In this document: piece after piece, positions 9,717-20,344 of the stretch | How positions within the stretch are numbered: position 1 is the first letter of the stretch | How the letters are laid out: each line of letters opens with the position of its first letter | Assembly: GCF_030272615.1 (NCBI RefSeq) | Contig: NC_081406.1 | Location: forward strand, 217,194,997 to 217,258,996 | Source of the DNA: Cryptomeria japonica | Taxonomy: Eukaryota; Streptophyta; Pinopsida; Cupressales; Cupressaceae | Direction: 5' to 3' | DNA: 64,000 nt | Translations under genes and position numbers: made by a program | The notes under the pieces: generated by a model | What the model saw: the letters and a program-made list of their open reading frames with translations, nothing else | What the model was told of the DNA's origin: nothing | Databases searched by the model: none

Positions 9717-11769
9717 TTTAGATCTATAGCTATTTGTTCTTGTTTTGAGATTTTCTGCATTGGAAGCAGATCTGGGGTTTCAGAAAGCTTTTTTAGGCAC
9801 CTAGGTATAAGCTCTTTTTTCTGAGCACTTTGCACCTAAACAGACCTCACCATTGTGCTTAGAAGGCCTGAAAACCCCTATGGTCATATAAAATCTGACC
9901 TATTTTGGTTCCTAAGCCTTTGGAAGTATTTTTTTCTCAGATCTAGGTCGTACAACCCTGGCATGCAAATTGAGAAAAAAATTAAAAAAAAATATTTTGC
10001 CTTTTTATGCCATGCAGGCTGGATTTTAATTTTTTTGGGAAAATCGCAAAAAAAAAATCAAAAATCAAGGGAAAGGGTTTCAAAAAAAAATATATGGCAA
10101 AAGTTTTTGGGGGGTTTCCCACGATATGTAGGGTACCGTGGGGCCCCCTGCTTTCAAGCAGGCCCACACAGCATGTCGCCAGTCTCCTCCAGCCCCGCCG
10201 ATCACTACCGACCACTAGAGCACAACCCCGTCGGTGACCTTCGCCTTGCCAGCCCCCAACCCCAACCTCCGGCCTCCTGCCGCTGCGGCCCTCGATGGCT
10301 CTGCCTTACCGACCCCCACTACCGTCATGCCTACTGCCGTAGCCACTGCCCATAGCATCCTGGCCTACCACCTGCACCTACTCACCCCACTCCACCATTG
10401 CCTCCCTACTAGAGCTCCCCACCAGTTTCACCGGCCCCTGCTACCGCCAACTGGAATCCGCTCCGCTCTGTAGCGCCGTCGCCGCTAGCTCATTTGCGCT
10501 GCCCGTCCACAGGCCCTCTCGCCACCAGAGCTCCACCCAACCTAGCCTAGCCACTGGAGCACCACCCCACCATCTGGGAGCCGCTAGGCCACCATCGGAG
10601 TACCACTCACTGGCCATCGAAGCACCGCCCAACCACCATACTACCTTTTTTGCCTCTTTCAGGGGAGGTTTGGTTTTTTGGTCATATCTTGGGCATACGG
10701 AGTCATTTTTTCAAAAATGAATAGGCATCAGAAAGATGGTTCCAAGGCAGACCTCTTCATGTTGGTCATTTTTACTATATTTTTTTCCAGTCAAAGTGAG
10801 GTCTATTTTTTGCACTCCGGGAGCCATAGAATGAGCATCCGACCTTCATTTTTCAAAAACTTTATGTTTTAGGAAAGCATGTGCTGTGTACTTTCTAGCC
10901 ATCTAAGTTTTATTTCTAGATTCTAATCCATGCATATTTTATTTAGTTTTTTTCTTTTCAACACTCTGATGGATATCGCAGTTGTTTCAGGTCCTAGGAT
11001 CTCTTTTCTGAGTAGGATGTCTCTATTTTGGTTCATGTTTCTATTTCCAGTCTTCTTATCATTGTAGCTTGTATTTATGCAAATGCACTGAGATAAAGTG
11101 CCATCATGCATTGTTTACTTGGGATCTTGCACTTCTTGTGCCTTGTTGTACATGCATGACTTATAAAGTGACATGAGGGGGTTGATGTTTGCCTTGTTTG
11201 CCATCTTCCTTTGTCAAGTGAGTGTTCCTTCAATGGCATTATGTACTTTCTCAGCACCTTTGATGTTCTTGGATCTTCATCATGCAGTTCTTGTTGGCCA
11301 TTATTTTCAGTGTACCTGTCCCTCTCCCTCTTCAACATTATGGGGAGGTTTGTCCTATTGGTTCTAATGCTTTTGTGGTTCGATTGATCAGCTCTTTAGG
11401 CTTTGGTGTTTTCATGCCATTTGTATCTTTGATTTCAGTTGTTTGCCTTATTTGCCTTCTGATTCAAGTAGTGTCATTTGAGGGCACTCATACAGATTAT
11501 AGTCTTCTCTACCTAGTCATGTTCTATATCAGTGGAGGTTCTTCAGATCAGCAGTTATTCTTCGATAGAGTTTGCAGGTTCCTCATGCTTTAGTGGTGTT
11601 CTTTTCCATCTCTTTTTGGAGTAGAGTTTTGTTCCCATGTGGTTTTCTCTATTTCTCTAGTTCATAGAGATTTCATTGTATTTGGGTACCCGATCAGGCC
11701 TTGTTGTCGGGACCCATCTTTCTTGCTTTCAGTAGCTATTCTAGGTTTGAGCTCTCCCTAAGTCTAGCT
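9717..11769 (+). other. Non-coding interior of element N with a GC-rich island
   Basis: The first 400 bases are a leader with purine runs. Then 10130-10650 is strikingly GC- and CCR-rich against the AT-rich surroundings. It is open in more than one frame only because of its composition: Pro/Ala/His-rich phrases such as LRPPAAAALDGS near 10260, with no recognisable domain. From 10670 to 11769 the sequence is T-rich with no coding signal. I cannot identify a source for the GC-rich block. It could be captured host DNA or an ancestral feature of the family. Confidence 0.6.
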
Positions 11770-11779
11770 TAAGGGGGGG
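11770..11779 (+). promoter_or_regulatory. Polypurine tract of element N
   Basis: TAAGGGGGGG immediately precedes the 3' LTR start and would prime plus-strand synthesis. Confidence 0.85.
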
Positions 11780-12156
11780 TGTTAGAGTATTTGGGTATTT
11801 ACTTGATTAATTAAACAATATTTGTTTAATTATTTAAGTTCCCTTTATCTCTTTTACACTTAAGCTAACTTTAGGTGCATAATAATTAATTCTTTTATTA
11901 ATTATTATGTGCAAACCTAGGTTTTCCCTTTGAGGGTTTCTTGACCTATTAAAGGTTGAGTTCATTCTTTTCATTGTATGAAGAAGAAGGTTTTTTACAT
12001 TACACATTTTGTGAATATTGAGCTCTCTTTTTTGAGCATATTTTCTGTGTATTTCTTTCTTCTGTGATTTGCTTCCTTGCTTCTCCATGTAACAAGTTTT
12101 TCAGCTTGCAGAGATCATTTGGGCTCCTATGGTGTTATATTTTCTCAACCCCAATA
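11780..12156 (+). repeat. 3' LTR of element N
   Basis: A near-identical partner of 9327-9704, with the same TGTTAGAG start and CCCCAATA end. It is followed by the second TGTTC at 12157. Confidence 0.9.
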
Positions 12157-12161
12157 TGTTC
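12157..12161. repeat. Right target-site duplication of element N (TGTTC)
   Basis: Exact copy of 9322-9326. Beyond it the interrupted LTR of element E resumes. Confidence 0.85.
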
Positions 12162-12871
12162 TTCTACATCTTCAAAAAATTCCAATTTATAAAATGATGC
12201 TTGATGAATTTTTGATGGATGAATGTTGAATATTGTTGAAGACTTCAAATATCTACTCTTTCACTGCAAAGAAGGCTCTAATGCTCCAAAAACCTGCTCT
12301 TAGATTCTTAGAAGAAGACCCCTTCAAATGAAGAAAGAGAAACCTTAAGTATGAAACCCTAGATCTTAATTTCATGTTTAGGTTGACCTAGGATTTGAAT
12401 TTCCTGCTAACATTTTGTGGTTAAGCATTATTATATCATAAGATTGCGCTCCCAAATTTTCGAGAAAAAAACCGTGGACCATGTGCATTCCCGCCACGGT
12501 CTGACCAACTTTTCACCAAATGTCTGGGGCCATTAGATATGATGATATTAGAGTGCATCACAAAGTTACAACTGATTTTGAGATGTTTTGATATTTGAAA
12601 TCGGGTTTAAACGGTCAAAATAAGATATAATTAGGGTTTATGATTAAATGATTCGCTGGAGGAATAAGATGGAAAGGGGCAGACTTAGGGTAAAGGGACC
12701 AAATTTATAATATGTAAAGTCAGGAGACATGACCTTAGATTTAATTAAATAAATTAAATCAAAGGCTTAAAGAGGAATTAGAAATGCAAGATGTAAGACA
12801 CACTAAGGCGGGTGCTAACCTAAGTGTGAAATTGTAGCACCCTAGCAAGGGTGTACATATATGACACTACA

Positions 12872-13082
12872 AATCCAAATCTATTTGAATAATTTTAATG
12901 TGTTGGATACCATTATCTACACAATAATTATATTTTCAAGTACTTTATTTTGTTCCCAATTTGATCTTTAATAGTAGTATTGAAAATATTAAGTTTTCTA
13001 AAGACCTCTGATTTCCTATTTAGCAGATAAACCCATACTTTATGAGTATAATCATAAAAAAAATAACAAAATTGTTTTCTCT
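12872..13082 (-). pseudogene. Element D copia integrase core, downstream half
   Basis: On the minus strand the reading FYDYTHKVWVYLLNRKSEVF, then NTTIKDQIGNKIKYLK, matches the copia integrase block that normally reads FIDDYSRKVWVY through to KIKYLRTDNG. The first catalytic block lies in the other half at 27140-27266, on the far side of element B. Reading decays after KYLK and stops at the start of the E LTR at 12871. Confidence 0.65.
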
Positions 13083-14332
13083 TGTTAGAATCTTAGATAC
13101 CAATAATGAACCGAAGGAAAACTGAGAAGGCGAGGTGAATCATTTTTCCACAAGTTAAACAAATAATGCAAATTATAAACTATTTATTAGAGCATAATAT
13201 AAACAACACAATGAAAGATAAAGAATGAAAGAACATAACACACAAAACCAATATTTTTGATGTGGGAAACCTGGTAAAGGGAAAAACCATGGTGGGAAAA
13301 CCTACCCACAACCAAATAATACTTCTACAGTGGTATGTGAAATAATTACAATGGGGATTGCACTTGCAATCAGGCCAACTACCTAGAGCTCACTGATCAT
13401 CACAAAAATAAGTCTCGTTGACTTACATAAATGTCAGAATATAATCTTGAGAAAATGAACTATGAATATAACATCTCCTGATGCCTTATACATTTCCAAT
13501 TAAGCACAAATATATGCCTTGCAACTCTAAATCCTTCACACCCTTCACTGAATGATATATCTATGTTCGCACAATTACCTCTCTCTGATAGTGTAGACAT
13601 AACCATACCATTCCATACCATATCCAAATTACATGAATAAGACTCCTATAAATATAGATCATCAACCCTTATAACAAGGTCGACTAAACCCTAAACCCAT
13701 AAAGTATAATTACAAAAAATGATACCACATGATACCAAGGGACCAATATTATGATTTATATTACATATGATTGACCTAATATAAATTCCCAATGAATTAT
13801 ATCTACTAGAAATTCTCCTAAGACCAATATCAACATGTTTCACCAACCGATAGAAACCCTCTATGTAATAATAGAGAATAACCAACCAGATCCAAATAGG
13901 ATCACCAAATCATCACGCCAACCAATGCAAAGTCACCAAATAATTAGGACATGACCAAGAACACCTTCAGCACGTTAGGAACCATTTTAGTAAGCCAGAT
14001 CATCACATAACCATTTCATTGAGTATCACCAACCGTTAAAGCCAATTAGTACCAAGAATATCAACCGGTAATCCAGAACATAAGCGATAGCTTTCGGAGC
14101 ACAAAATCATGAACCAATAGAATATGATAAGCATATAACCATCCTAAATAACCATCAAAAACCAAAACCAATGATCTGATCATATCGGATCAAAATTAGG
14201 CCAAAACCAAGTCCAACCGAAACATGAACCAACCGAGATAGAAGTAACCAACGGGGAAAGAGCCATATCCAATAGGAGCACAATGTTGACATCAATTAAA
14301 ATACATAATCACTATTTCCATTGTTTCCAATA
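13083..14332 (-). repeat. 3' LTR of element B
   Basis: Homologous to 25897-27139 along its length. On the minus strand it begins TATTGGAAACAATGGAAATAG (TG-start degraded, small insertion) after the polypurine tract and ends ATTCTAACA. A TATA-like CTATATTTATAGG lies around 13645-13657. It includes the conserved CATGGTTTTTCCC/AGGTTTCCCAC block (near 13260-13295). Confidence 0.85.
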
Positions 14333-14546
14333 ATCTCCCCCTTTGACATTGATGGTAACACTAAATGTGAAAAACACCCAAGTGCCAAAGAATGCCAACA
14401 ATCTCCCCAAAACTCCAAAATCGATCTAAAATATCTCTCCCCCTAAGATTATTTGTTTTTCACATGAACACTATCTCCCCCTTTGACATCAATGACAAAT
14501 GGATGATTCCAAACCAAACAACTGACTACTCCCCCTAAGCAGCAAC
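14333..14546 (-). promoter_or_regulatory. Element B polypurine tract and upstream purine boxes
   Basis: The tract AAAGGGGGAGAT abuts the 3' LTR (14333-14345). Further upstream (larger coordinates) the minus strand has more boxes: GGGGGAGAGATA near 14437, a near-copy of the tract CAAAGGGGGAGATAG near 14471-14486, and GGGGGAGTAG near 14529. Repeated polypurine boxes between pol and the 3' LTR are a known trait of Sireviruses. Element C is inserted at the upstream edge of this segment. Confidence 0.7.
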
Positions 14547-15738
14547 TGTTAGACAATTCAGATAATTGGAAGACAACTGAGAGGGGGTGGGGGTGAGTCA
14601 GTTGTCACAGATTACCGGAAGCATTAGCAATTTAAAATTTAATACCAGAATAACTATTAATCCAATTAAGCATAAACAATAATTATATAATAAAATCCAT
14701 TCACACAACACCAAGATTTGTACGTGGAAAACCCAGTAAAAGGAAAAACCACTGTGGGAAGCCTACCCACAGTCAAAAAATACTTTTGCAGTAAGTATGT
14801 GAATTATAATGAAGGGGCCTGCACTTGCAAGAAGGCCAACATCCTAGAGCACATTGCTCATCACAAAAGGAGCCTCACTGACTACATACAAATCCAGACT
14901 ACAATCCAGAGAAGTGTTGAACTACAAAAGATAGCATCTCCGATGCTCGAGTACAGTTCCGATTAAACTCAATATCGGAGGAGTAAATCCTCTTACACAA
15001 ACCCAATTCGATCTCTAATGACCAACCAACTCCTCTGCCTAAATGATATTACATTATTCACACATTACATTCCTTGACCATGTCCTCATATATTAACCTT
15101 GATGATCTGCAATGAGATCTTACATCTTATTTATATAAACCCTCAACCATAAACAACTAGGTTGGCCACCAGATAATAAACCAATTACATAATTACAAAC
15201 CATGTCAGCCTTAGACCAAACAACTAATATCCAACACATAAGAATCCCAGAAATACAACAATAGGTCCTATCCACATGTTACATTAATGTCGGCCCATAA
15301 CCTAGATCAACCGGGACCAAGTATAGGTCCACACGCTTCAAAAATGATCTCCAACTACTGAGTCTCAAACATGATCACCAACAGCATCCCAAAACTCCAC
15401 CAGAAGCTACACAACCACCACTTATACAATTCATCAAAGATCTCCACAAAAATATCTGCTGGTGAAACCCTCGCCGGAACTAGAAACCAATCTTCTAAGA
15501 AAGTAGCATAGCATCCAATCACCAGACCAAAACCATCTGACCAAATATGAGTATAAGTATCATGAACAAGCAAATTCCATTACTAGATTATACCAGATTA
15601 TGCTGGATCCAAGTTAACCAGAAACTACTCATCCAACCGAGACCAGAAGGGTGTTGATAAAGCATCCAAACAACTAGTGTTGACATTAATGAAAAAACAT
15701 CAATGAAACACATAATCAATTCCACCAAATGGCCAACA
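14547..15738 (-). repeat. 3' LTR of element C
   Basis: On the minus strand it starts TGTTGGCCATTTGG after the polypurine tract and ends GAATTGTCTAACA. A TATA-like box TATATAAATA lies near 15128-15138. It pairs with 20345-21572. It retains the short GGGGGTGGGGGTG tract where the 5' LTR has a pure G run. Confidence 0.9.
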
Positions 15739-16211
15739 ATCTCCCCCTTTGGCATTGATGGCAACACTAGATGTGAAAAACATCTAAGTACCAAGAAATA
15801 CCAAACAAGTCTACCCCAGTGGAAGACAACCAACAATTATTTGCATATATCTCTGAATATCAATATCTCTCCCTCTGTGAATAATATTTCTCCCCTTTTG
15901 ATATTTACTTTTTCACATCACTATCTCTCGCCCTTTGACATCAATGCTAGAAATCTGATAGAAATATCAAAGCAAAAATATAAGCCTTTGAATCTCAAAG
16001 CTGGATACTCCCCCTAAGCAATAGCATCCCACATCAATGGAAGAATGAATAGTATCTCTAATAATGCATGTCAGATTGATGTAAACCGACATCAATCAAG
16101 TCTCTGCCAGAGGGGCAGAAACCTCCAATCTATCTCTTAGGTACTCAAATGATTCCTTGGATAGAGGTTTAATGAAAATATCTGTAATTTATTCTTTAGT
16201 GTTCACATAAA
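15739..16211 (-). other. Element C 3' untranslated region with polypurine tract
   Basis: The tract CCAAAGGGGGAGATTG lies immediately before the LTR (about 15738-15753). Additional purine boxes occur upstream, for example AAAGGGCGAGAGATAG near 15935 and GGGGGAGTATCC near 16005. No ORF is present. The organisation parallels 14333-14546 of element B. Confidence 0.7.
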
Positions 16212-16640
16212 CTAGTTTAACTTCATTTTCTTCCACCTTCTCTTCAAAAAGTTATAATTGATAGATATGCGCTTTGTCTTAGAATGAAATACTAGATTCT
16301 TTGATATATCAATAGCAGCAAAGTTATCACAGTGAATAACTACTAGTGCATCACAATCCACCTTTATATCCTTCAACATTTGCTTCATCCATAAAGCTGG
16401 TGTACAGTTAGTAGCAGCAGAAACATACTCATCTTCAGTAGTAGATAAATAAGTACATGATTGTTTCTTGTTGATCCATGAAACCAACTTCTTTCCAAGA
16501 AAGAAAGCTCCATCAGAAGTGCTTTTCCGGTCATCAACATCTCTAGCCCAATCAACATCTGTATATGCACATAAAGTAAAGTTATCATCCTTAGGGTACC
16601 ACAAGCCATATTTTGATTTACCTTGCAAGTATCAAAAAAT
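16212..16640 (-). pseudogene. Element C RNase H domain
   Basis: A 138-residue stretch with CAYTDVDWARDVDDRKSTSD (Asp), STTEDEYV (Glu region, AE changed to ED), IHCDNFAAI (Asp) and HSKTKRISINYNFLK. It ends prematurely at KKMKLN, losing the usual C-terminal tail. It is separated from RT by further breaks around 16640-16690. Confidence 0.85.
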
Positions 16641-16687
16641 CCTTTTCAGTGCCATCTCATTATTTTCTCTAGATCACTCTGAAATCT

Positions 16688-17734
16688 TCAAACAATACAA
16701 ACAACACTCATAATGTTAGGCCTAGTTTGAGTCAAATAAAGTAGACCTCCAATCATAGATTTGTATCTTCTAGGATTTACCAGTGTAGAAACATCTTTCC
16801 TTGTCAATTTATCACTTGTAACCATAGGTGTACTTACCGGTTTAGAATCTCCCATACCAAATTTCTTCAACAATTCCTTAGCATATTTAGTCTGACAAAT
16901 AAAAATGCCTTTGTCAGTCTGAGTAATCTAAAAACCTAAGAAAAATTTCATCTCACCAATCATAGACATCTCAAATTCTTTCACCATATTCTTAAAAAAT
17001 TCCATGCATAATTTATCTTCACCTCCAAAAATAATGTCATCAACAAATACTTAAACAATTAGTATATCATCATCAGTGATTTTATAATATAAATTACTAT
17101 CAGCACTGCCCTTAGTAAAACTAAACTTCAAAAGATATTTATCCAACCTTGCATACCAAGCTCTAGGTGCTTGTTTCAATCCATATAAAGATTTCCTTAA
17201 CCTGCAAACCATATTTGTATCATCTGATAGCGAAAAACCATCAAGCTGCTCAATATAAACTTCTTCATCAAGATCCCCATTCAAGAATGCATATTTAACA
17301 TCCATCTAGTAAACCTTGTAGTTTTTATAAGCAGCATAGGCAAGAAATAATCTTACAACTTCAATCCTAGCTACAGGTGCAAAAGTCTCTCCATAATCAA
17401 TTCCTTCCTTCTGAGCATATCCTTTACAAACCAATTTAGCCTTATTCCTTATAACTTGACCATCCTCATTCAATTTATTCCTAAAAACACATTTAGTTCC
17501 AATAACATTTTTATTTTTAGGCCAGGGAACCAAAGTCCATTTGTTATTTTTCTCAATCTGATCTAATTCTTCTTCCATAGATTTTAACCAAAATTCATCT
17601 TTACATGCCTCAATTACTGATACCGGTTCAACTTGTGAAATTAAACATACCTCATTAGTTTCTAGTCTTCTTCTTGTCATCACTCCATTATTTTTATCCC
17701 CAATGATTTGATCTTCAGAATGATTCAATCTCAC
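16688..17734 (-). pseudogene. Element C reverse transcriptase, broken
   Basis: Copia RT. The fingers are at 17306-17734 (EKNNKWTLVPWPKNKNVIGT, then YGETFAPVARIE). A single stop at the Gln of the YQMDVK block (CAG to TAG) is followed by 17051-17305 ([30 protein letters not shown]). After another stop the active site [10 protein letters not shown] is readable near 17030-17050, then FEMSMIGEMKFFLG. The end, 16688-16873, is KPVSTPMVTSDK and YKSMIGGLLYLTQTRPNI. Both catalytic Asp of VDD are present. The start of the block is homologous to that of element B. Confidence 0.88.
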
Positions 17735-17739
17735 ATACC

Positions 17740-18890
17740 TAGGAGTCTTCTTACTCTCTGTTCCTCTTCACTGTTCTTCAATTACTGTAGAATTCTCTAA
17801 TGTTGCCAAAGTAACGGTTCAACTCTCTATTTTGGTAAAGGTGCTACGGGTTCAAATATAATCATTTTCACTGCCGGTTCCTTCTCATAAACTCTAATTT
17901 GACTTTTGCTCTGCTCATCTACTTTGACATTAACACTCTCCACAATTCTCTGCAATCTCTTGTTATAACATCTATATGATTTGATTTCATTATAATAACC
18001 AAGAAATATGCCTTCATAACTTCTAGGATCAAATTTACCAAATAGTATCATCTCTCCTGATATAACATTTACTACCAAAAATTCTGAAATACTTAACTAT
18101 AGGTGTATTGCCAAACCATAATTCATAAGGTGTCTTACCGGTTTCTCCTTTGATATGTACTTTGTTGAATGTGTAAACTGCTATACTCACTGCTTCTCTC
18201 CAATAGATATGAGGTAGAATTTCTTCCATCATCATTGTTCTAGTAGCATCCAAGATAGTTCTATTTTTCCTTTCGACAACTCCATTTTGTTGAGGTGTCC
18301 AGGGAGCAGAAAATTTTCTTATACCATGTTTGTCACAAAAGTTATTAAACTCACTGGATGTGAATTCTCCACCATGATCTGATCTCAAACATTTAATCAT
18401 CAATCCTGTCTTAGTTTCCACTTTAGCCTTAAATATTTTAAACTTTTCAAATGCTTCAGATTTTTCTCTTTAAAAAGTAACCCACGTCATTCTAGAATAA
18501 TCATCAATGATTAGCATGAAATATCTATCACCATGAAAACTTTTAACCCTAGTAGGGCCACATAAATTAGTATAAATAAGATCAAGAACATCATTTGATT
18601 TATCTTGTGTACTCCTAAAAGAGGTTCCAACCTATTTACCCATTTGACATTCTTTACATACCTGATTATAGGGCTTCATAATTTTAGGTATATCTCTAAC
18701 TGCCTTAGTTGAACTGATGTTCACAATGCAATCAAAATTCACATGACATAGCCTTTTATGCCATAGCCAACTTTCATAAATCTGTGTAATCAAACATGTC
18801 TTCTCACAAGAGTTCAAATGAAATATATCTTTTTTCTGTGTACCGGTTGCAATCTCCAAGCCAGATCTGTTAATTATTTTGCATTTTTCA
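17740..18890 (-). pseudogene. Element C GAG-pre-integrase and integrase, broken
   Basis: The zinc module is at 18632-18859: WLWHKRLCHVNFD (last His of RLGH retained, Gly changed to Cys) and CKECQMGK. A stop follows, then the core: LIYTNLCGPTR (first Asp replaced by Asn), RSDHGGEFTS and PQQNGVVERKNRT at 18035-18421. The chain then shifts frame near 18075 into FDPRSYEGIFLGYYNEIKSY (17827-18078). The D-to-N change at the first catalytic position, if not a sequencing error, would inactivate integration. Confidence 0.85.
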
Positions 18891-18898
18891 TCCTTGAA

Positions 18899-19275
18899 CT
18901 ATAATTGACATCCCTTATCTACCAATTGTCCTACACTCAAAAGATTATGCTTCAAACCTTCAACATAATAACCATTTTCAGTATTGTTCTTACCATCCAA
19001 TGATATAGTTCCTTTTCCTTTGATCATACATGTCTTGTCATCTCCAAATCTAACTAGTCCACCATCAAATTCTTGCAAAGACATAAATTTTTCTTTATCT
19101 ACAATCATATGATGTGAACAACCATTTTCAATTACCCATTCATCCTTATCCTCAATTTTAGCAGCAAGTGCCTTCTCCTCGGGTACAATCTCTTCTAGTG
19201 CCGGATCATCTTCCTAGATAGCCAGGAATACCCATTCCTTCCCATTGTCAGATCCACTAGCAGAGACGTGTACTA
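18899..19275 (-). pseudogene. Element C protease region
   Basis: The copia aspartic protease motif, normally DSGCSHHMT, reads DEWVIENGCSHHMI here, so the catalytic Asp-Ser-Gly has become Glu-Asn-Gly. The remainder (LQEFDGGLVRFGDDKT, IKGKGTISLDGK, YVEGLKHNLLSVGQL) is well kept at 18899-19108. One stop interrupts the segment before it, and another follows. Protease activity is not expected. Confidence 0.8.
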
Positions 19276-19284
19276 GTTCATCAT

Positions 19285-20286
19285 CTAAATCAGTAATGTC
19301 TTCCTCATTCGCTGTGTAGCATGATTTGTCTCTATTTTTCTTGAATCTATACTTGTTCTGATATCCAGGGTTAGGCTTAAATGATCTTTTAACTCTTTCT
19401 TCAAATCTTGAATTACATTCAAGACATCTAGATGCAAAATCACCAATCTTATTACATGCAAAACATTTAAAAGGTGTTTTTCCTTCATTATTACTGCAAA
19501 TAATGCTTCAAGTTGCTCAAACTCATCATCTTCTCTCTTCATATCTTCTAGTTCTTTTGCATATAGATCTTTCTAGTCTTTCTTACCGGTTGTAGATGTA
19601 GATGCATGAAAAGAAGGTTCAATCTTTAGAGCTCCAGAAGGTCCAAATTCCTCAAGCTCAAAAGTAGATAGTTTCCCAATCAAGGTATCTTTGTTGATAG
19701 ATGTATTAGCCATTGTTCTCAACTCATTAATAGCAGTAGCCTTCATTTTTTAAGCTGGTGGTAGGGTTATTAGGACTTTAGAAACAATTTCATCTTTGCT
19801 CAGAGTTCCACCACAACATTGAATTCCCATAACAATCTCATTTACTCTTTCCATGAATGTAGTAATCCTTTCATCTTCTTCCATCTTCAGGTTTTCATAT
19901 CTCACCTGGTAACCATCAAGTTTAGCAATCTTCACTATAGGGTCACCTTCATTAAGAGTCTGTAACTTATCCCATATAGCCTTTCCAGATGATTTGTTGG
20001 TTAATCTCATTATTTGTTGATCAGAAAGTGCACACAAGAGGGCTTCTCTTGCTCTACAATCATTCTCAAGCTCCTTTTCCAGGTTTACCGAAGGAGGATT
20101 GCCAAATCCTAGATTATAGGGTGTGACACCATTCTATGTGATCTCCCAAATCTCATTGCCAAGACATCTTAGATGAGTCTCCATCTGAATCTTCCATATT
20201 GTAGAGTTTGTTCCTTCAAGCCTTGGTATATCCCTTCGAAAGATAGCTCCAGAAGAATTCGATGAACTTGAACTGTTAGTCACCAT
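19285..20286 (-). pseudogene. Element C gag, broken
   Basis: The start MVTNSSSSSNSSGAIF is at 20286, 45 bp after the primer site, which is why I place gag here. The capsid-like part includes KIQMETHLRCLGNEIWEIT (then a stop), AKLDGYQVRYENLKMEEDER and VNEIVMGIQCCGG. A stop after LPPA is followed by the same frame to about 19500, where a frameshift moves the zinc knuckle to another frame: CFACNKIGDFASRC, with the conserved His replaced by Asp. The product would coat element RNA in the cytoplasm. Confidence 0.82.
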
Positions 20287-20330
20287 AGGATCTTCCTCAA
20301 GCAGTTAAGCTTTTTGCAAAGAGGACCAAA

Positions 20331-20342
20331 TCTTTGATACCA
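20331..20342 (-). promoter_or_regulatory. Primer-binding site of element C
   Basis: TGGTATCAAAGA on the minus strand, two bases from the 5' LTR. It matches the initiator-tRNA-Met site except in its last few bases. Confidence 0.88.
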
Positions 20343-20344
20343 AT

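Larger units (their letters stand above)
9327..12156 (+). mobile_element. Element N: complete non-autonomous LTR retrotransposon
   Basis: This 2,830-bp element has two LTRs of 378 and 377 bp, an initiator-tRNA-Met type primer site, a G-rich polypurine tract and a perfect 5-bp target duplication (TGTTC). It is structurally whole. The roughly 2.07 kb interior holds no gag, protease, integrase or RT homology in any frame. I count about 16 substitutions and one 1-bp indel between the LTRs, roughly 4% divergence, so it is younger than most neighbours. It sits inside the 5' LTR of element E. The primer site suggests copia machinery mobilised it in trans; its size lies between TRIM and LARD classes. 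Confidence 0.88.
7558..12871 (-). mobile_element. Element E: LTR retrotransposon 5' part, probably Ty3/gypsy
   Basis: Read on the minus strand: LTR (TGTAG...CTACA), a six-base gap, a TGG-initiated primer-binding-like site, then an ORF whose frame is interrupted once. Element N lies inside the LTR. The internal region is cut off at about 7558 by the copia LTR. No RT or integrase remains, so the superfamily is inferred from the perfect TGTAG/CTACA ends, the roughly 1.67 kb LTR and the absence of the copia-type TGGTATCAGAGC primer site. A related LTR occurs at 27267 on the plus strand. Confidence 0.6.
8372..12871 (-). repeat. 5' LTR of element E, interrupted by element N
   Basis: On the minus strand the LTR starts TGTAGTGTC at 12871 and ends CCCCTACA at 8372. 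Removing the N insertion and one target-site copy leaves about 1,665 bp. The ends form a perfect 5-bp inverted repeat. A TATA-like box (CCTATATAGCC, about 8994-9003) precedes an apparent transcribed leader. Near its start is a small hairpin, CACCCTTGCTAGGGTG. There is no second copy of this LTR in the same orientation in the window. Confidence 0.6.

Noticed and set aside
9855-10650. Several overlapping Pro/Ala-rich frames in element N
   Set aside because: They are open in multiple frames and on both strands because of GC-rich composition; no start context or domain supports a protein.
11075-11593. Overlapping 60-100 codon frames on both strands
   Set aside because: Hydrophobic or low-complexity readings from T-rich sequence inside a non-coding element.
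14402-14540. Regular purine boxes considered as a CRISPR-like array
   Set aside because: Spacing is irregular and the context is the polypurine region of copia elements in a plant genome.
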